This document shows positions 25,366 through 33,577 of a DNA stretch of 64,000 nt, in pieces. Positions within the stretch are counted from its first letter, which is position 1. Each line of letters starts with the position of its first letter. The DNA is from a bacterium. GTDB taxonomy: Bacteria; Elusimicrobiota; Elusimicrobia; Elusimicrobiales; UBA9959. Below the pieces are notes generated by a model. That model was given only the letters and a program-made list of their open reading frames with translations. It ran no database searches and was not told the DNA's origin. A program made the translations under genes and the position numbers. Location: contig JAJZPF010000009.1 of NCBI GenBank assembly GCA_021811315.1, positions 30,206-94,205 on the forward strand, given 5' to 3'.

Positions 25366-26310
25366 TTACTTGATGAAACCGGACATCCTGGCTATGGAGG
25401 CGCTGGGATTGGCGTAACTGCCTTTGTAGTAATGGCCCCATTCCAGGCAGACCAGGTTGTTCATCTCGGAAGCGGCTATCTCGTGGAAGAGCATGAAGCT
25501 GGAAAAAGCGAAGAGAGGGAGGCCGACCGAGCCCACCACCGCCCCGGCTGTGTGCATGGCGAGGCGCTCGAAAGCGAACTCCAGTACTTTTTCGGTGCCG
25601 ATGATGCCGGCTTCTTTGCCTGCATGCCAGGCCAGGTGGTGCCCGACGGTCTGCGATTCCTCGACCGGCCCGACATAGACGCCTTTCACGCTCTGCTTTA
25701 CGGCGCCGGCAAAGCGGTCTATAAGCTTGTCCGCCTCCGCCTGCTTAGATTTATTATTCTCGAAACTTTTATGGCAGCCGGCCGCCGCGCGCAGCGAGAA
25801 GTAGATAGACCCCTGCAGGTACCCGGCGCAGGAAGCACGGCCCTCGGCGCAGTCGCGCTCGCCCAATTTCCCGAGCATGGAGCCGCAGGCCATGAAATAC
25901 ATCGGAGTTATTTCCCCTTCCTCGGCCTGCTGTTTGCACATCTCCAGCACTTCGTTCACGCAGTTGAACCCCCTGTTATTACAGCGCCCGCCGCCGATGC
26001 CCTTGGCGAAATCCCTGATCGAGTTGTTCGCGCCGTTGCAGTCGTCCATATGCTTGTCGCAATAGGCGATGGACTTGTCGAGATGGCGCAGCACGGCCTC
26101 TTTCAGGTCGTCCTTTACCGCCGTCGCGGCTCCCTTCTGGTTCCCGGGCATGACTTCAAGGGCAGGGACTATACCGGCGTCGCCCCCGCTCCTGCTCTGC
26201 ATAAGGGCCTCCCTCATGCTCCCTTCCACGCCGTCAAAATCGCCGGCCCCCGCCGCGCCGCCAAGCGCGCAGGAGAGGAGAAAAGCGAGAAGCAGGTTCC
26301 TTTTGGTCAT
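25366..26310 (-). CDS. Secreted Cys-rich protein of unknown function
   Basis: 314 residues with a Sec signal peptide (1-22, LLLAFLLSCALGGAAGAG). The central part has about ten Cys in short-spaced pairs (YCDKHMDDC, RCNNRGFNC, RDCAEGRASC), pointing to several disulfides. Near the C-terminus is a hydrophobic stretch (HTAGAVVGSVGLPLFAFSSFML) that could be a membrane or lipid-associated helix. No family recognised. A textbook sigma70 promoter (26340-26368) with an 18-bp palindrome over its -35 lies upstream, so expression is probably regulated. Confidence 0.7.
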   Translation of the reverse strand: MTKRNLLLAFLLSCALGGAAGAGDFDGVEGSMREALMQSRSGGDAGIVPALEVMPGNQKGAATAVKDDLKEAVLRHLDKSIAYCDKHMDDCNGANNSIRDFAKGIGGGRCNNRGFNCVNEVLEMCKQQAEEGEITPMYFMACGSMLGKLGERDCAEGRASCAGYLQGSIYFSLRAAAGCHKSFENNKSKQAEADKLIDRFAGAVKQSVKGVYVGPVEESQTVGHHLAWHAGKEAGIIGTEKVLEFAFERLAMHTAGAVVGSVGLPLFAFSSFMLFHEIAASEMNNLVCLEWGHYYKGSYANPSASIARMSGFIK

Positions 26311-26339
26311 ATTAGAATAATGGAAAACGCCGCCCCTAT

Positions 26340-26371
26340 AGTATAATGGGCGGCCCTTGACATGTCAAGGG
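26340..26371 (-). promoter_or_regulatory. Sigma70 promoter with palindrome over the -35 box
   Basis: Minus strand TTGACA (26363-26368), 17-nt spacer, TATACT (26340-26345), upstream of the gene starting at 26310. The -35 sits inside the perfect palindrome CCCTTGACATGTCAAGGG (26354-26371), a likely operator. Confidence 0.75.
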
Positions 26372-26384
26372 AGGGAGCTTCTTT

Positions 26385-27200
26385 TTATTTTATGAGATGT
26401 TTTACGGCCACGGAGGCGCAGGCCATGCCGAAAGCGCCGGTCACGAAACCGGCGGTGCCGAGGACCACGCTTTTCTTGGTGCAGCTCTGGAATTCGTTCT
26501 CGCCCTGGGGGCAGAGGCAGCCGGCTTTGCAGTCGGTGGATTCCATGGAGTCATGCGGCTTCTTATGCTGCTCCAGGGTGCAGACGCAAGTCACGCCGAA
26601 TTTCCCTTTCCTGGGGAAAGCGTATTTTTCGCGCAGGATATTCCGCACGGCCCGGGCCAGCGGGTCCATCTCGGTCAGCCCCAGGTCCATCACCCGAACC
26701 TGCGTGGGGTCCATGCGCCCCCCGGAGCCGGTGGAGACCACCAGCGGGACCTTGTTTTTATGGCAGTAATCTATGAGGAAGCATTTGGAGGTGATATGGT
26801 CGATGGCGTCTATCACGAAATCCGGGCGCTCGGCCATCATGGCTTCGCAGGTAGTGTCGTTGAAATAGTTGGCGATCCCGTCCACCCGCGCCTCGGGGTT
26901 CACCAGCCGCAGGCGCTCCGCCAGGAGGAGGGCCTTATGCTTGCCTATGGTCCCGCTCAGGGCCTGGAGCTGGCGGTTGAAGTTGCGGATGCAGACGGTG
27001 TCGAAGTCGACCACGGTGATGCGCCCTACGGCCGCCCGCGCCACGGTCTCGGCCGCCCAGGAGCCCACGCCGCCGCAGCCTATCACCATGACGTGGGACT
27101 TCTTCAGCTTTTCCATGGCCCCGGGGCCGACCAGGCGCGCCATGCGGTCGAAGCGCCGCTCCGGGTCTTCCATCTGCGAAAAATTTACAGGTTCGTTCAT
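26385..27200 (-). CDS. tcdA: tRNA threonylcarbamoyladenosine dehydratase
   Basis: 271 residues of the E1-like ThiF/MoeB superfamily, subfamily TcdA (YgdL/CsdL). ATP-binding Rossmann motif 'VMVIGCGGVGSWAAETVARA', then 'ITVVDFDTVCIRNFNRQ', 'VIDAIDHITSKCFLIDYCHKN' and 'VVSTGSGGRMDPTQV'. TcdA cyclises t6A to ct6A at position 37 of ANN-decoding tRNAs. The C-terminus has a Cys-rich insert (TCVCTLEQ, DCKAGCLCPQ) and a hydrophobic end (GFVTGAFGMACASVAVKHL), as in many family members. Confidence 0.92.
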   Translation of the reverse strand: MNEPVNFSQMEDPERRFDRMARLVGPGAMEKLKKSHVMVIGCGGVGSWAAETVARAAVGRITVVDFDTVCIRNFNRQLQALSGTIGKHKALLLAERLRLVNPEARVDGIANYFNDTTCEAMMAERPDFVIDAIDHITSKCFLIDYCHKNKVPLVVSTGSGGRMDPTQVRVMDLGLTEMDPLARAVRNILREKYAFPRKGKFGVTCVCTLEQHKKPHDSMESTDCKAGCLCPQGENEFQSCTKKSVVLGTAGFVTGAFGMACASVAVKHLIK

Positions 27201-27252
27201 AGTCGCCTGTATCTATTTTATATTTTTTAGCTGCTCCGCCGGTCGACAATCC

Positions 27253-28014
27253 TCAATAATGCGCCCCGCTGTGTTTCAGCTCGGCTTCCCCGGTCATGGG
27301 GACGAAGATCACCGGTATCAGCGATTCTTTTCTGAAGCCGGTCCCCGTCCTGCGTATCAGGACTAGCTCCTGCGAGAGGCGCGTTCCGACCGGCATGACC
27401 AGCCTGCCTCCGGGCTTGAGCTGGTCCAGGAGCGGCTGCGGAACGTGCCCGGGCGCGGCGGTGACCATGATGGCGTCAAAGGGCGCCTCCTCCGGCCAGC
27501 CTTTATAGCCGTCCGCGCAAACCGTGCGCACCGAGGAATAACCCAGGCGGACCAGGGTCTCTCTCGCCGACCTCTCCAGCTCGCAGATTATTTCCACGGA
27601 AAACACTTTGTTCGTAATACTGGCGAGCACCGCCGCCTGGTAGCCGGACCCGGTCCCGATCTCAAGCACTTTGTCCCCGGGCTTAAGCCCGAGCGCCTCC
27701 GTCATATAGGCCGCTATATACGGCTGGCTTATGGTCTGGTCCAGGCCTATGGACAGCGGCCTGTCGTCATAAGCCGCGTTTTTCAATTCCACGGGCACGA
27801 ACTCATGGCGGGGGACCTCCCGCATCGCTTTCAGCACGACGGGATCCCTTACCCCCCTGGCCTCTATCTGGCCGGCCACCATAGCCTCCCGCCTGGCCCG
27901 GAAACCATCGCTGATGGCGATGGCTCCGGCCCGCTCTTTAAGTTTAGGCCGCAGCAATACGGCAAAGGCAATGACCAGCGCCGCGGCGATCAAAGCCGTA
28001 AGATAATTTCCCAT
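27253..28014 (-). CDS. pcm: Protein-L-isoaspartate O-methyltransferase with N-terminal anchor
   Basis: 253 residues from the ATG at 28014; a TTG four codons upstream is possible. PCMT motifs: 'RREAMVAGQIEARGVRDPVVLKAM', 'VPRHEFVP', 'SIGLDQTISQPYIAAYM', SAM motif I 'VLEIGTGSGYQAAVLA' and 'PGGRLVMPVG'. It repairs isoaspartyl residues in damaged proteins. The extra N-terminal helix (LTALIAAALVIAFAVLL, residues 4-20) suggests membrane attachment or export, unlike cytosolic E. coli Pcm. Transcribed leftwards towards tcdA (52 bp apart). Confidence 0.92.
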   Translation of the reverse strand: MGNYLTALIAAALVIAFAVLLRPKLKERAGAIAISDGFRARREAMVAGQIEARGVRDPVVLKAMREVPRHEFVPVELKNAAYDDRPLSIGLDQTISQPYIAAYMTEALGLKPGDKVLEIGTGSGYQAAVLASITNKVFSVEIICELERSARETLVRLGYSSVRTVCADGYKGWPEEAPFDAIMVTAAPGHVPQPLLDQLKPGGRLVMPVGTRLSQELVLIRRTGTGFRKESLIPVIFVPMTGEAELKHSGAHY

Positions 28015-28147
28015 GACCCCCCCCAACCCCGATTATAACAATTAGAATGGAAAAATCAAGCCCGAGGTGGAAGAAAGTCAGGTGAAATGGGAAACCGGCA
28101 ATTGCGGGGAAAGCTCCCCCGCTGTATACTTAATTTGGGGAGGGGTT

Positions 28148-29005
28148 ATGAAAAGCCGGGGGTTAGAGATATTTATCGCTCTCGCTATTTTTTGCGGGGC
28201 GTCCCCCCTTTTTTCAGCGGCCGGGGAGGGCGGGGGCGACTGCAAAGGCGTTTCGGCGCGGATAGTAAATTTCGCCATAGCCAACGATATAAACAGGATT
28301 TCAGTGCTGACTTTTTCCGAAAAGGGCGGCGCGGAAAAGGACGAGGCGGCTTATATTTCGGAAAGAATTAGCGCCTGCCTGGCCGGCCGCGAAAAGCCCG
28401 TACTTATCGAACAGGCCCTGCTGGAAAAGATCCTGAAGGGGGCCGGCGGGCGCCGGCCCGGGAGGCCGAACGATATTTTTCCCGTAGACGCGGTAGTTGC
28501 CGGCACGGTCTTCGCGGCGGGGCCTAAACTTAAAGTCTTGACCCGGCTTATAGATATCAGGACGGGCAGAGTGCTGCTGGCGGACCAGTCCGAATCAGAG
28601 CGGGAGCGGGCGCAATTCCCTGAAGTCCCTGACATAGAACTAGAATGGGACGGCACGGCATGGCCCCTCCCGCCTTCGGATTTCAGGGACGCCGTTTCAG
28701 ATCCCGGTCAGGGCTCATGCGCCGGCCGCAAAATGCGGCTGACCGGGCTGAATTCGGAACTTGTGGAAACGAAAGCCAGGTACTGGGCGGCCAAGATGAA
28801 AGAGCCCGGGTTCACGGTCCGCGGCCTGAGCAGGAACCCCGGCACTGAAATAACGGACCCGGAAGTTAAGGCCAGGTTCTATAAGCTGCTTGGAGCTTAC
28901 TACAGGTCCGAATACGAGGAGCCGCCGGACCCGGCCAGGCTGACGGCGGTCCTGGACCTGATAGCGGAAGAAGCGAAAGTTTACAATGAATGCGGCTCGC
29001 GCTAG
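28148..29005 (+). CDS. Secreted CsgG/FlgO-like protein
   Basis: 285 residues from the ATG at 28148 (GGGAGGGG 3-8 nt upstream). Signal peptide at about 1-24 (IFIALAIFCGASPLFSAAG). The segment 'RISVLTFSEKGGAEKDEAAYISERISACL', then 'VLIEQALLEKILK' and 'VDAVVAGTVFAAGPKLKVLTRLIDIRTGRVL', follows the CsgG/FlgO/TolB-N fold pattern (conserved start strand, 'LxxxGVDAVVxGTV', then 'V.arLiD..TG.v'). Those proteins act at the outer membrane in curli, flagellar or lipoprotein assembly. The C-terminal ~110 residues are helical and unassigned. No lipobox Cys is obvious. Confidence 0.72.
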   Translation: MKSRGLEIFIALAIFCGASPLFSAAGEGGGDCKGVSARIVNFAIANDINRISVLTFSEKGGAEKDEAAYISERISACLAGREKPVLIEQALLEKILKGAGGRRPGRPNDIFPVDAVVAGTVFAAGPKLKVLTRLIDIRTGRVLLADQSESERERAQFPEVPDIELEWDGTAWPLPPSDFRDAVSDPGQGSCAGRKMRLTGLNSELVETKARYWAAKMKEPGFTVRGLSRNPGTEITDPEVKARFYKLLGAYYRSEYEEPPDPARLTAVLDLIAEEAKVYNECGSR

Positions 29006-29019
29006 AACCGCCCTTTATT

Positions 29020-30339
29020 CTACTCCGGGAAAATTATATCCCCCGCGTCGCGGGCCGGGTTCTCGAAGTAGGCTTCGTAATCCAGCGCGGCCCCGCCGCC
29101 GTTATCCTTGCCGTCCGGGCCGAAACTGTAGACCAGGAATTTCTTCCCGGTCTTATTATAGACCAGCGGCGCGAATTTATTGAAAGGATCCTGCGGCACC
29201 GCGTCAAGGAAGCCGGGAACGAGCTGGTCGAGACCGTCGGGCAGCCGCCTCTTCGCGCGCTGATAAGACTTTATAGCCAGCGCCGCGCGAAGCAAGTTCA
29301 GCCTGGCCAGGAAGAGGTGGTAGCGCGGGATGATCTTTTCATAGGCCGGCGTGCCGATGCTGAGCATATTGTCCACTATAGCCTGCGCCATCCCTTTTTT
29401 TGCCGCGGGCCCGCCCCGCAGCCCGTCCAGGATCCCTGAAAAAGTTCCGATCTTGTCGACCGCCTCTCTGCGCGCCTTGATCTCCCCGTTGCGCTTCCCG
29501 AGGTAGGCCGCGACGGGGGCGGGATCATTTGCGCGGAAAGCCCCGACCAGGACCCCGGCGTGCGCGTCGACGGCGGCATTGTAGTCCCGGTAGATCCAGG
29601 AGAAGAATTCCTGGTCCTGCAGTTTCTTCGCCCCCAGCCGCTGCAGGAAGCCGAGCTTCGCGCGCTCCCCTTCCATCGTGCCCGGGTTCACCGCTTCCCG
29701 CATGGAGCCTTTCGAGATCTCTGCCTCCTCGAGCATGGCCGCCCGCATAAAGTCCTGGTTCCTGTAAACTTTGTCCAGCCGCGCCGCCAGTTCTTTCAGG
29801 TAAGCGGGCCGGGAAGAAGGCGCGCCCAGGCTTTCGGCGAACGCCGGGGCGGCTTTCAATATCGCGAGCTGCTCCACCATGGAGCTTAGGATAAGCGCGG
29901 ATCTCTGCGCCGACAGCTGCGCCATGAACCCGGCCGCCGCGAGAAGATCTTTTTCCGCCAGGGCGTACTGCTTCTGCGCCGCCTTTATTTTCGCTTCGAT
30001 AAGGAGCAGCCTGAGCAGCCTGGTATGCGCGGCGAACTTGGGCGCCGGGGTCCTGACGCTCAGCTTCTCCGGCTTCGGGGCGAGCAGATAGCCGTCATTG
30101 GGCTCTTCGGCGGCCTGCCTGAACAGTTCCATAGCGCCTTGGTTTTCGGCAAGATAGGCCGCAGCGCGCGCGTCTTTGGCCAAAGCCGCCGCCGGCAGGA
30201 GCAGAAGCGCGTCCAGCTCCTTGCTTATCTCGCCCACCTTCGGGCCCTGCATATCCTTAAGCGCCCCTTCCGCCTCTTTATACCCGGCCGCGGCCGCCCC
30301 TGCCAGGCCGAACAGCATGATCAGCGCTAATGTTTTCAT
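29020..30339 (-). CDS. Large secreted protein with pseudopilin-like C-terminal domain
   Basis: 439 residues with a signal peptide (1-18). The body is a long alpha-helical region with no recognised domain. The last ~90 residues, 'AALAIKSYQRAKRRLPDGLDQLVPGFLDAVPQDPF' onward (broken here) to 'YSFGPDGKDNGG', strongly resemble the C-terminal half of GspG-type pseudopilin domains, including the 'VPxDPF...YSxGPDG.DDGG' calcium-site motif. Many environmental bacteria have such proteins without a type II secretion operon. Function unknown; periplasmic. It converges with the CsgG/FlgO-like gene, 14 bp apart. Confidence 0.7.
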   Translation of the reverse strand: MKTLALIMLFGLAGAAAAGYKEAEGALKDMQGPKVGEISKELDALLLLPAAALAKDARAAAYLAENQGAMELFRQAAEEPNDGYLLAPKPEKLSVRTPAPKFAAHTRLLRLLLIEAKIKAAQKQYALAEKDLLAAAGFMAQLSAQRSALILSSMVEQLAILKAAPAFAESLGAPSSRPAYLKELAARLDKVYRNQDFMRAAMLEEAEISKGSMREAVNPGTMEGERAKLGFLQRLGAKKLQDQEFFSWIYRDYNAAVDAHAGVLVGAFRANDPAPVAAYLGKRNGEIKARREAVDKIGTFSGILDGLRGGPAAKKGMAQAIVDNMLSIGTPAYEKIIPRYHLFLARLNLLRAALAIKSYQRAKRRLPDGLDQLVPGFLDAVPQDPFNKFAPLVYNKTGKKFLVYSFGPDGKDNGGGAALDYEAYFENPARDAGDIIFPE

Positions 30340-30718
30340 TTTAAGTTCCTTATTACCGCGCCGGTCTCATTCAGCCGCCATTCCCGGCCGCGAAATAGAA
30401 AGGGAACGGACCCGATATTGGGCGGCGCCGCCAGGCTTTCCCGCCGCCTTCTCAAAGGCTGAAACAGCTCCGGCCGCAGCGGGGAAGAACAGACCGGCCG
30501 CCGCTTTATTTAATTAAATGGCCACCTGAACAGTCTACCACCCGCCGCCCGGATGCGCAAGCCCGCTTCCTTGTCGTCCCGGAGATCCGCGGCACCGGTT
30601 CCGGGGCGGGCATACGCTTTAAAAGGAAGGGTGTACCGCGCGATCTGAGGAAAATATGAGCTTTAGCTGAGTATTGGCTGAGAAAGCGTAAGTAGACTTG
30701 TAATAAGGCGGTTCCATT
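30340..30718. other. Intergenic region without a recognisable gene
   Basis: 379 bp between divergent genes. No ORF has a ribosome-binding site or protein-like composition, and I see no tRNA. It must hold the promoters of the flanking genes; the right end is AT-richer, and AAGGCGG 8 nt before 30719 is the RBS of the coiled-coil gene. Confidence 0.6.
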
Positions 30719-31312
30719 ATGACAAACAAAGAACCCTTAGCGGGCATGACATTTGAAAACCTCAAGAACATCGAGGCGGAGCTGTTCGCAAAAAAGAATA
30801 AAAACAAGGCCGCCAAAGAGGGCGGGAAGCCGGAGGACGCCGGGAACGACCGGGCCGCCTGGAAGCTGAACCAGGAGGTGCTGGACGCGAAGAAAGAAAG
30901 CGCCGCCCTTAGGAACGAACTTGAACAAGCCAGGACCCGGCTTACGGAGCAGGACGTGCTGACCGCTTCCTCGCTTTCAGCCCTGAAAGAGCTAAATGAA
31001 GACTTTAACCGGCAAAAGGCCCTTTTAGACGAAAAGGAAGCGAGCCAGTATGAGCTGCGTTCGGAAATACGCAGGCTTAATTCCCAGCTTAACCTGAAAA
31101 AAAGAAATGAAATTGAACTCGGAGGGAACCTGGCCCGCGAGGCCGCGCTCAGGAAAGAGGCGGAAACGCTTCTGCTGGAATCCCGGCAAAAAGAAGCCGA
31201 GCTCAGGCGGCAGATAGGCTTATCAGCGGTGGAACTTAAGGCTAAGTTCTTCGCTGTATCCCACCTCCTCAGGGAGGAGAAGCCGCGCAGGTTCGCGCCC
31301 GGGAATTATTAG
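30719..31312 (+). CDS. Coiled-coil protein
   Basis: 197 residues, highly charged. From about residue 45 to 170 the sequence has continuous heptads (LNQEVLDAKKESAALRNELE, LNEDFNRQKALLDEKEASQY, LRSEIRRLNSQLNLKKR), ending in 'VELKAKFFAVSHLLREEK'. The N-terminus (EPLAGMTFENLKNIEAELF) could be a short docking motif. No membrane segment or signal peptide. Family not recognised; a cytoskeletal or scaffold role is possible but unproven. Confidence 0.7.
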   Translation: MTNKEPLAGMTFENLKNIEAELFAKKNKNKAAKEGGKPEDAGNDRAAWKLNQEVLDAKKESAALRNELEQARTRLTEQDVLTASSLSALKELNEDFNRQKALLDEKEASQYELRSEIRRLNSQLNLKKRNEIELGGNLAREAALRKEAETLLLESRQKEAELRRQIGLSAVELKAKFFAVSHLLREEKPRRFAPGNY

Positions 31313-31343
31313 GCGGGAAAAGCCCGATTTTAAGCCGCCGGCG

Positions 31344-32174
31344 TCAGGCTCCGGTCAGCAGTTCTTCCGCGCCGCGGAATTCGCCGGAGGGGACGTTCGG
31401 GGACGCCATCATCAGGTATTGCTCGAGCGTCATAGGCGGCTCGGGGAGCAGGCTGAACAGCGGCAGAAGCGGGAAAAACAATTTGCGGGGCAGGCCTATT
31501 ACCGGCCTGTTAAAGCCGGAGGCCTTGAGCGATTCCGCCACCAGTTGCCTGAAACTTAGCACCCTGTCCCCCGCCAGTTCGAAGATCTCGTCCTTTACCG
31601 CCCCGTCCTCCGCGGCCCGCCCGAAGCAGGCCGCCACGACCGCCGCCTCCACCGGCGCGACGAAAGCGTCGGAGGGAACCGCGAAAACCGGGATAAAGCG
31701 CGCGAGTTTTTCGAGGTCCCGGCTGAATTTCTGGCCCGGCCCGGTTATGAAAGAAGGCCTGAAGATGACGTAAGGCAGGCCGGACTCCCTTACCGCGGTT
31801 TCTCCGGCGAACTTGCTGCGGTGATATTCCGACGGAGCGCCCGGGGCGGCGCCGAGAGCGGACATCTGTATGAACTTTTTAACGCCCGCCGCGCGCGCCC
31901 CGGCCAGCAGGCGGGCGGTGTACTCCCTGTGCACCAGGTCGAAAGAGGCTCCCGGGGTTTCGCGTATTATCCCGAGCAGGTTTATAACGACTTCGGGCGC
32001 GGATCCGATCACCAGTTTTTCCAGGTCCCCGTTAAAGACCGGGAAAGAGCCTTTCACTCCCGCGCGCCTGAACTTCTCCGGCTCCCGTGACGGGAGGATA
32101 ATCTCGTGCGCGGCCAGCCTTTCCAGCAAGGCCCCGCCGACGAATCCCCCCGCCCCGGCTATCAGTATTTTCAT
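31344..32174 (-). CDS. NAD(P)-dependent epimerase/NDUFA9-like oxidoreductase
   Basis: 276 residues from the ATG at 32174, 2 nt after the preceding M15 remnant's stop; the longer reading from 32240 would overlap it. Atypical SDR: dinucleotide motif 'ILIAGAGGFVGGALLERL', 'VVINLLGI', 'FIQMSALGA', the active-site-like 'EYHRSKFAGE' (YxxxK equivalent) and 'YVIFRPSFITGPGQ'. This is the pattern of NDUFA9-like/UbiV-neighbour oxidoreductases. The C-terminal 60 residues contain a membrane-associated hydrophobic segment (LFFPLLPLFSLLPEPP). Substrate unknown. Confidence 0.82.
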   Translation of the reverse strand: MKILIAGAGGFVGGALLERLAAHEIILPSREPEKFRRAGVKGSFPVFNGDLEKLVIGSAPEVVINLLGIIRETPGASFDLVHREYTARLLAGARAAGVKKFIQMSALGAAPGAPSEYHRSKFAGETAVRESGLPYVIFRPSFITGPGQKFSRDLEKLARFIPVFAVPSDAFVAPVEAAVVAACFGRAAEDGAVKDEIFELAGDRVLSFRQLVAESLKASGFNRPVIGLPRKLFFPLLPLFSLLPEPPMTLEQYLMMASPNVPSGEFRGAEELLTGA

Positions 32175-32176
32175 TC

Positions 32177-32470
32177 TCAATAACCTTCGAGCGAGAAATG
32201 CATGAAATCTTTCTGCAGGCCCTCTATTTCCCCGCCCCATTTGAAACCGGCCGCCTTCATTTCCTTCACGATGACGGACTCGCCGGTCAGGGTTCCCCTG
32301 GCGCCCGGCTTCCAGGGTCCGCCCTGGATAAGGCGGCAGCCGGGCCCGAAGCTGACGCAGTTCTCGTAAAGGCCGCTCCTGGAGCGGTTTATATCCACGG
32401 CGGCGCCGTAGGCGTGCGCCCTGCCGGGCGCGAAGAGACCGTTAAAAGCAAAATGAATAGCCTCAACATA
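32177..32470 (-). pseudogene. 5'-truncated M15 peptidase (D-Ala-D-Ala carboxypeptidase-like)
   Basis: The open frame begins directly after an in-frame TGA (32471-32473) and has no usable start codon before GTG in 'AAVDIN'. It contains the C-terminal half of the peptidase M15 fold: 'HAYGAAVDINRS' (zinc His and Asp), then 'GTLTGESVIVKEMKAAGFKWGG' and 'KDFMHFSLEGY' (second zinc His). The N-terminal part with the first zinc ligand is missing. The 3' end is intact and leads straight into the epimerase gene. The break point at ~32470 abuts the stop of the DUF6714-like gene, marking the left edge of an accessory segment. Confidence 0.78.
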
Positions 32471-32474
32471 TCAG

Positions 32475-33542
32475 CTAAGCCTTCCAGTAGAGCCGGATGG
32501 CCTCTTTGATCACTGCCGGTTCGAAGGGTTCGCGCGCGGCCTTGTATTCCAGGTAAGCCGTAATGGCGTCGCGCTCCTGTACATTGAATTTGGAAAGTTT
32601 TTTCAGCATATAAGCCTTCATTTCGGGTTTTACGTTTTCCCCGGCAAGGTATGATGTCAGATGCCAGGCTGGATCGGCTTGCGATGATAGCGGGTCCGTA
32701 AGGTCATAAACCAGGTAGGCGGGCAGGAAATATCTGAAGGCCTGTGCGGGGAAAAAAGACAGGCAAGCGTTTTCACGGTCTAAAAATTCAGGATGCAGCC
32801 TACGCCAGTCCTGGCCGAAGAATTCCATAGCGTATTCCGACGCCTCATCCCCAAGCCTTTCAGTACACATTTCCTTGCGTTTCGGAGCTGGCGTATCTTT
32901 AAAGGCGGCCTTTATTGTTTCCACCAGCGCGCGCGCTTCCGGCTCTTTTGCCTGCGGCCAGTCGTAAGTATACAGCCCTTTGTAAAATTCAGTGACCTTG
33001 TCCAGCGCGGGGCTTGGAACCTTGTTCCAGCCCCACCTGAGGGCCTGCGCCGACACAAATTTTAACCTGGGCGCAGTGTCGAAAAAAAGTCCTAAAAAAG
33101 CGGCGACCGCTTTGTACTGGCCTTCGGTGAATAATGCCGTCTGCTCGTCAAAATCCTGATCCTTCCCGGAATTGAAATAAAGTGCGGCAAAACTGGGGAC
33201 CAGGCTGAAAACCACGGAATGCTGAAAACTGTGCCCTGCCCCGGGACGCAGCGCCTCCATAAGCAGCGCCGGCAGATAATACCTATAGCCCCGCCGCGGC
33301 AGGTAGCAATAGGAAGACCAGTTATCGGCGAGAAATTCCGGAGTCAAAGACTGCCAGGCTTTGCCCTCGAATTTTCCCCCCGACCGCTTCATGGACGCCC
33401 AGTCCAAAGGGCGGAAATAAGACTTCGGGAGCAGCAGGTCAGCCGCCGCCGGAGGAACGGTTTCGGTAAAAGCGGCCAGTATCAGCCCTCTTACTTCTGC
33501 CACCCGGTCCGCTGGTAACTGATATATCTCAGTATCTATCAT
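32475..33542 (-). CDS. Protein with two tandem DUF6714-like domains
   Basis: 355 residues from the ATG at 33542. Two similar halves, each about 165 residues, carry the motif set 'LTPEFLADNWSSYCYL..RGYRYYLPALLMEAL' and 'LHPEFLDRENACLSFF..AFRYFLPAYLVYDL', followed by a segment on growth to 'F' helices (EGQYKAVAAFLGLFF / NVQERDAITAYLEY). The conserved '(Y/F)RY(Y/F)LPA' core matches the DUF6714 family as I remember it. Such proteins occur near toxin or immunity genes, but no activity is known. It follows rhuM by 35 bp on the same strand and so is probably co-transcribed. Confidence 0.68.
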   Translation of the reverse strand: MIDTEIYQLPADRVAEVRGLILAAFTETVPPAAADLLLPKSYFRPLDWASMKRSGGKFEGKAWQSLTPEFLADNWSSYCYLPRRGYRYYLPALLMEALRPGAGHSFQHSVVFSLVPSFAALYFNSGKDQDFDEQTALFTEGQYKAVAAFLGLFFDTAPRLKFVSAQALRWGWNKVPSPALDKVTEFYKGLYTYDWPQAKEPEARALVETIKAAFKDTPAPKRKEMCTERLGDEASEYAMEFFGQDWRRLHPEFLDRENACLSFFPAQAFRYFLPAYLVYDLTDPLSSQADPAWHLTSYLAGENVKPEMKAYMLKKLSKFNVQERDAITAYLEYKAAREPFEPAVIKEAIRLYWKA

Positions 33543-33577
33543 AGATTCCCACAAAACGCGAAAAAATCAACAAACCA

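Noticed and set aside
28055..28147. Cobalamin-riboswitch-like stretch (GGGAA...CCGG...CCCCCGCTGTA) before the CsgG/FlgO-like gene
   Set aside because: The GGTGAAAATCC loop and a proper B12 box are missing or out of order and the downstream gene has no B12 link. A covariance-model search (Rfam RF00174) would decide; no hit would confirm rejection.
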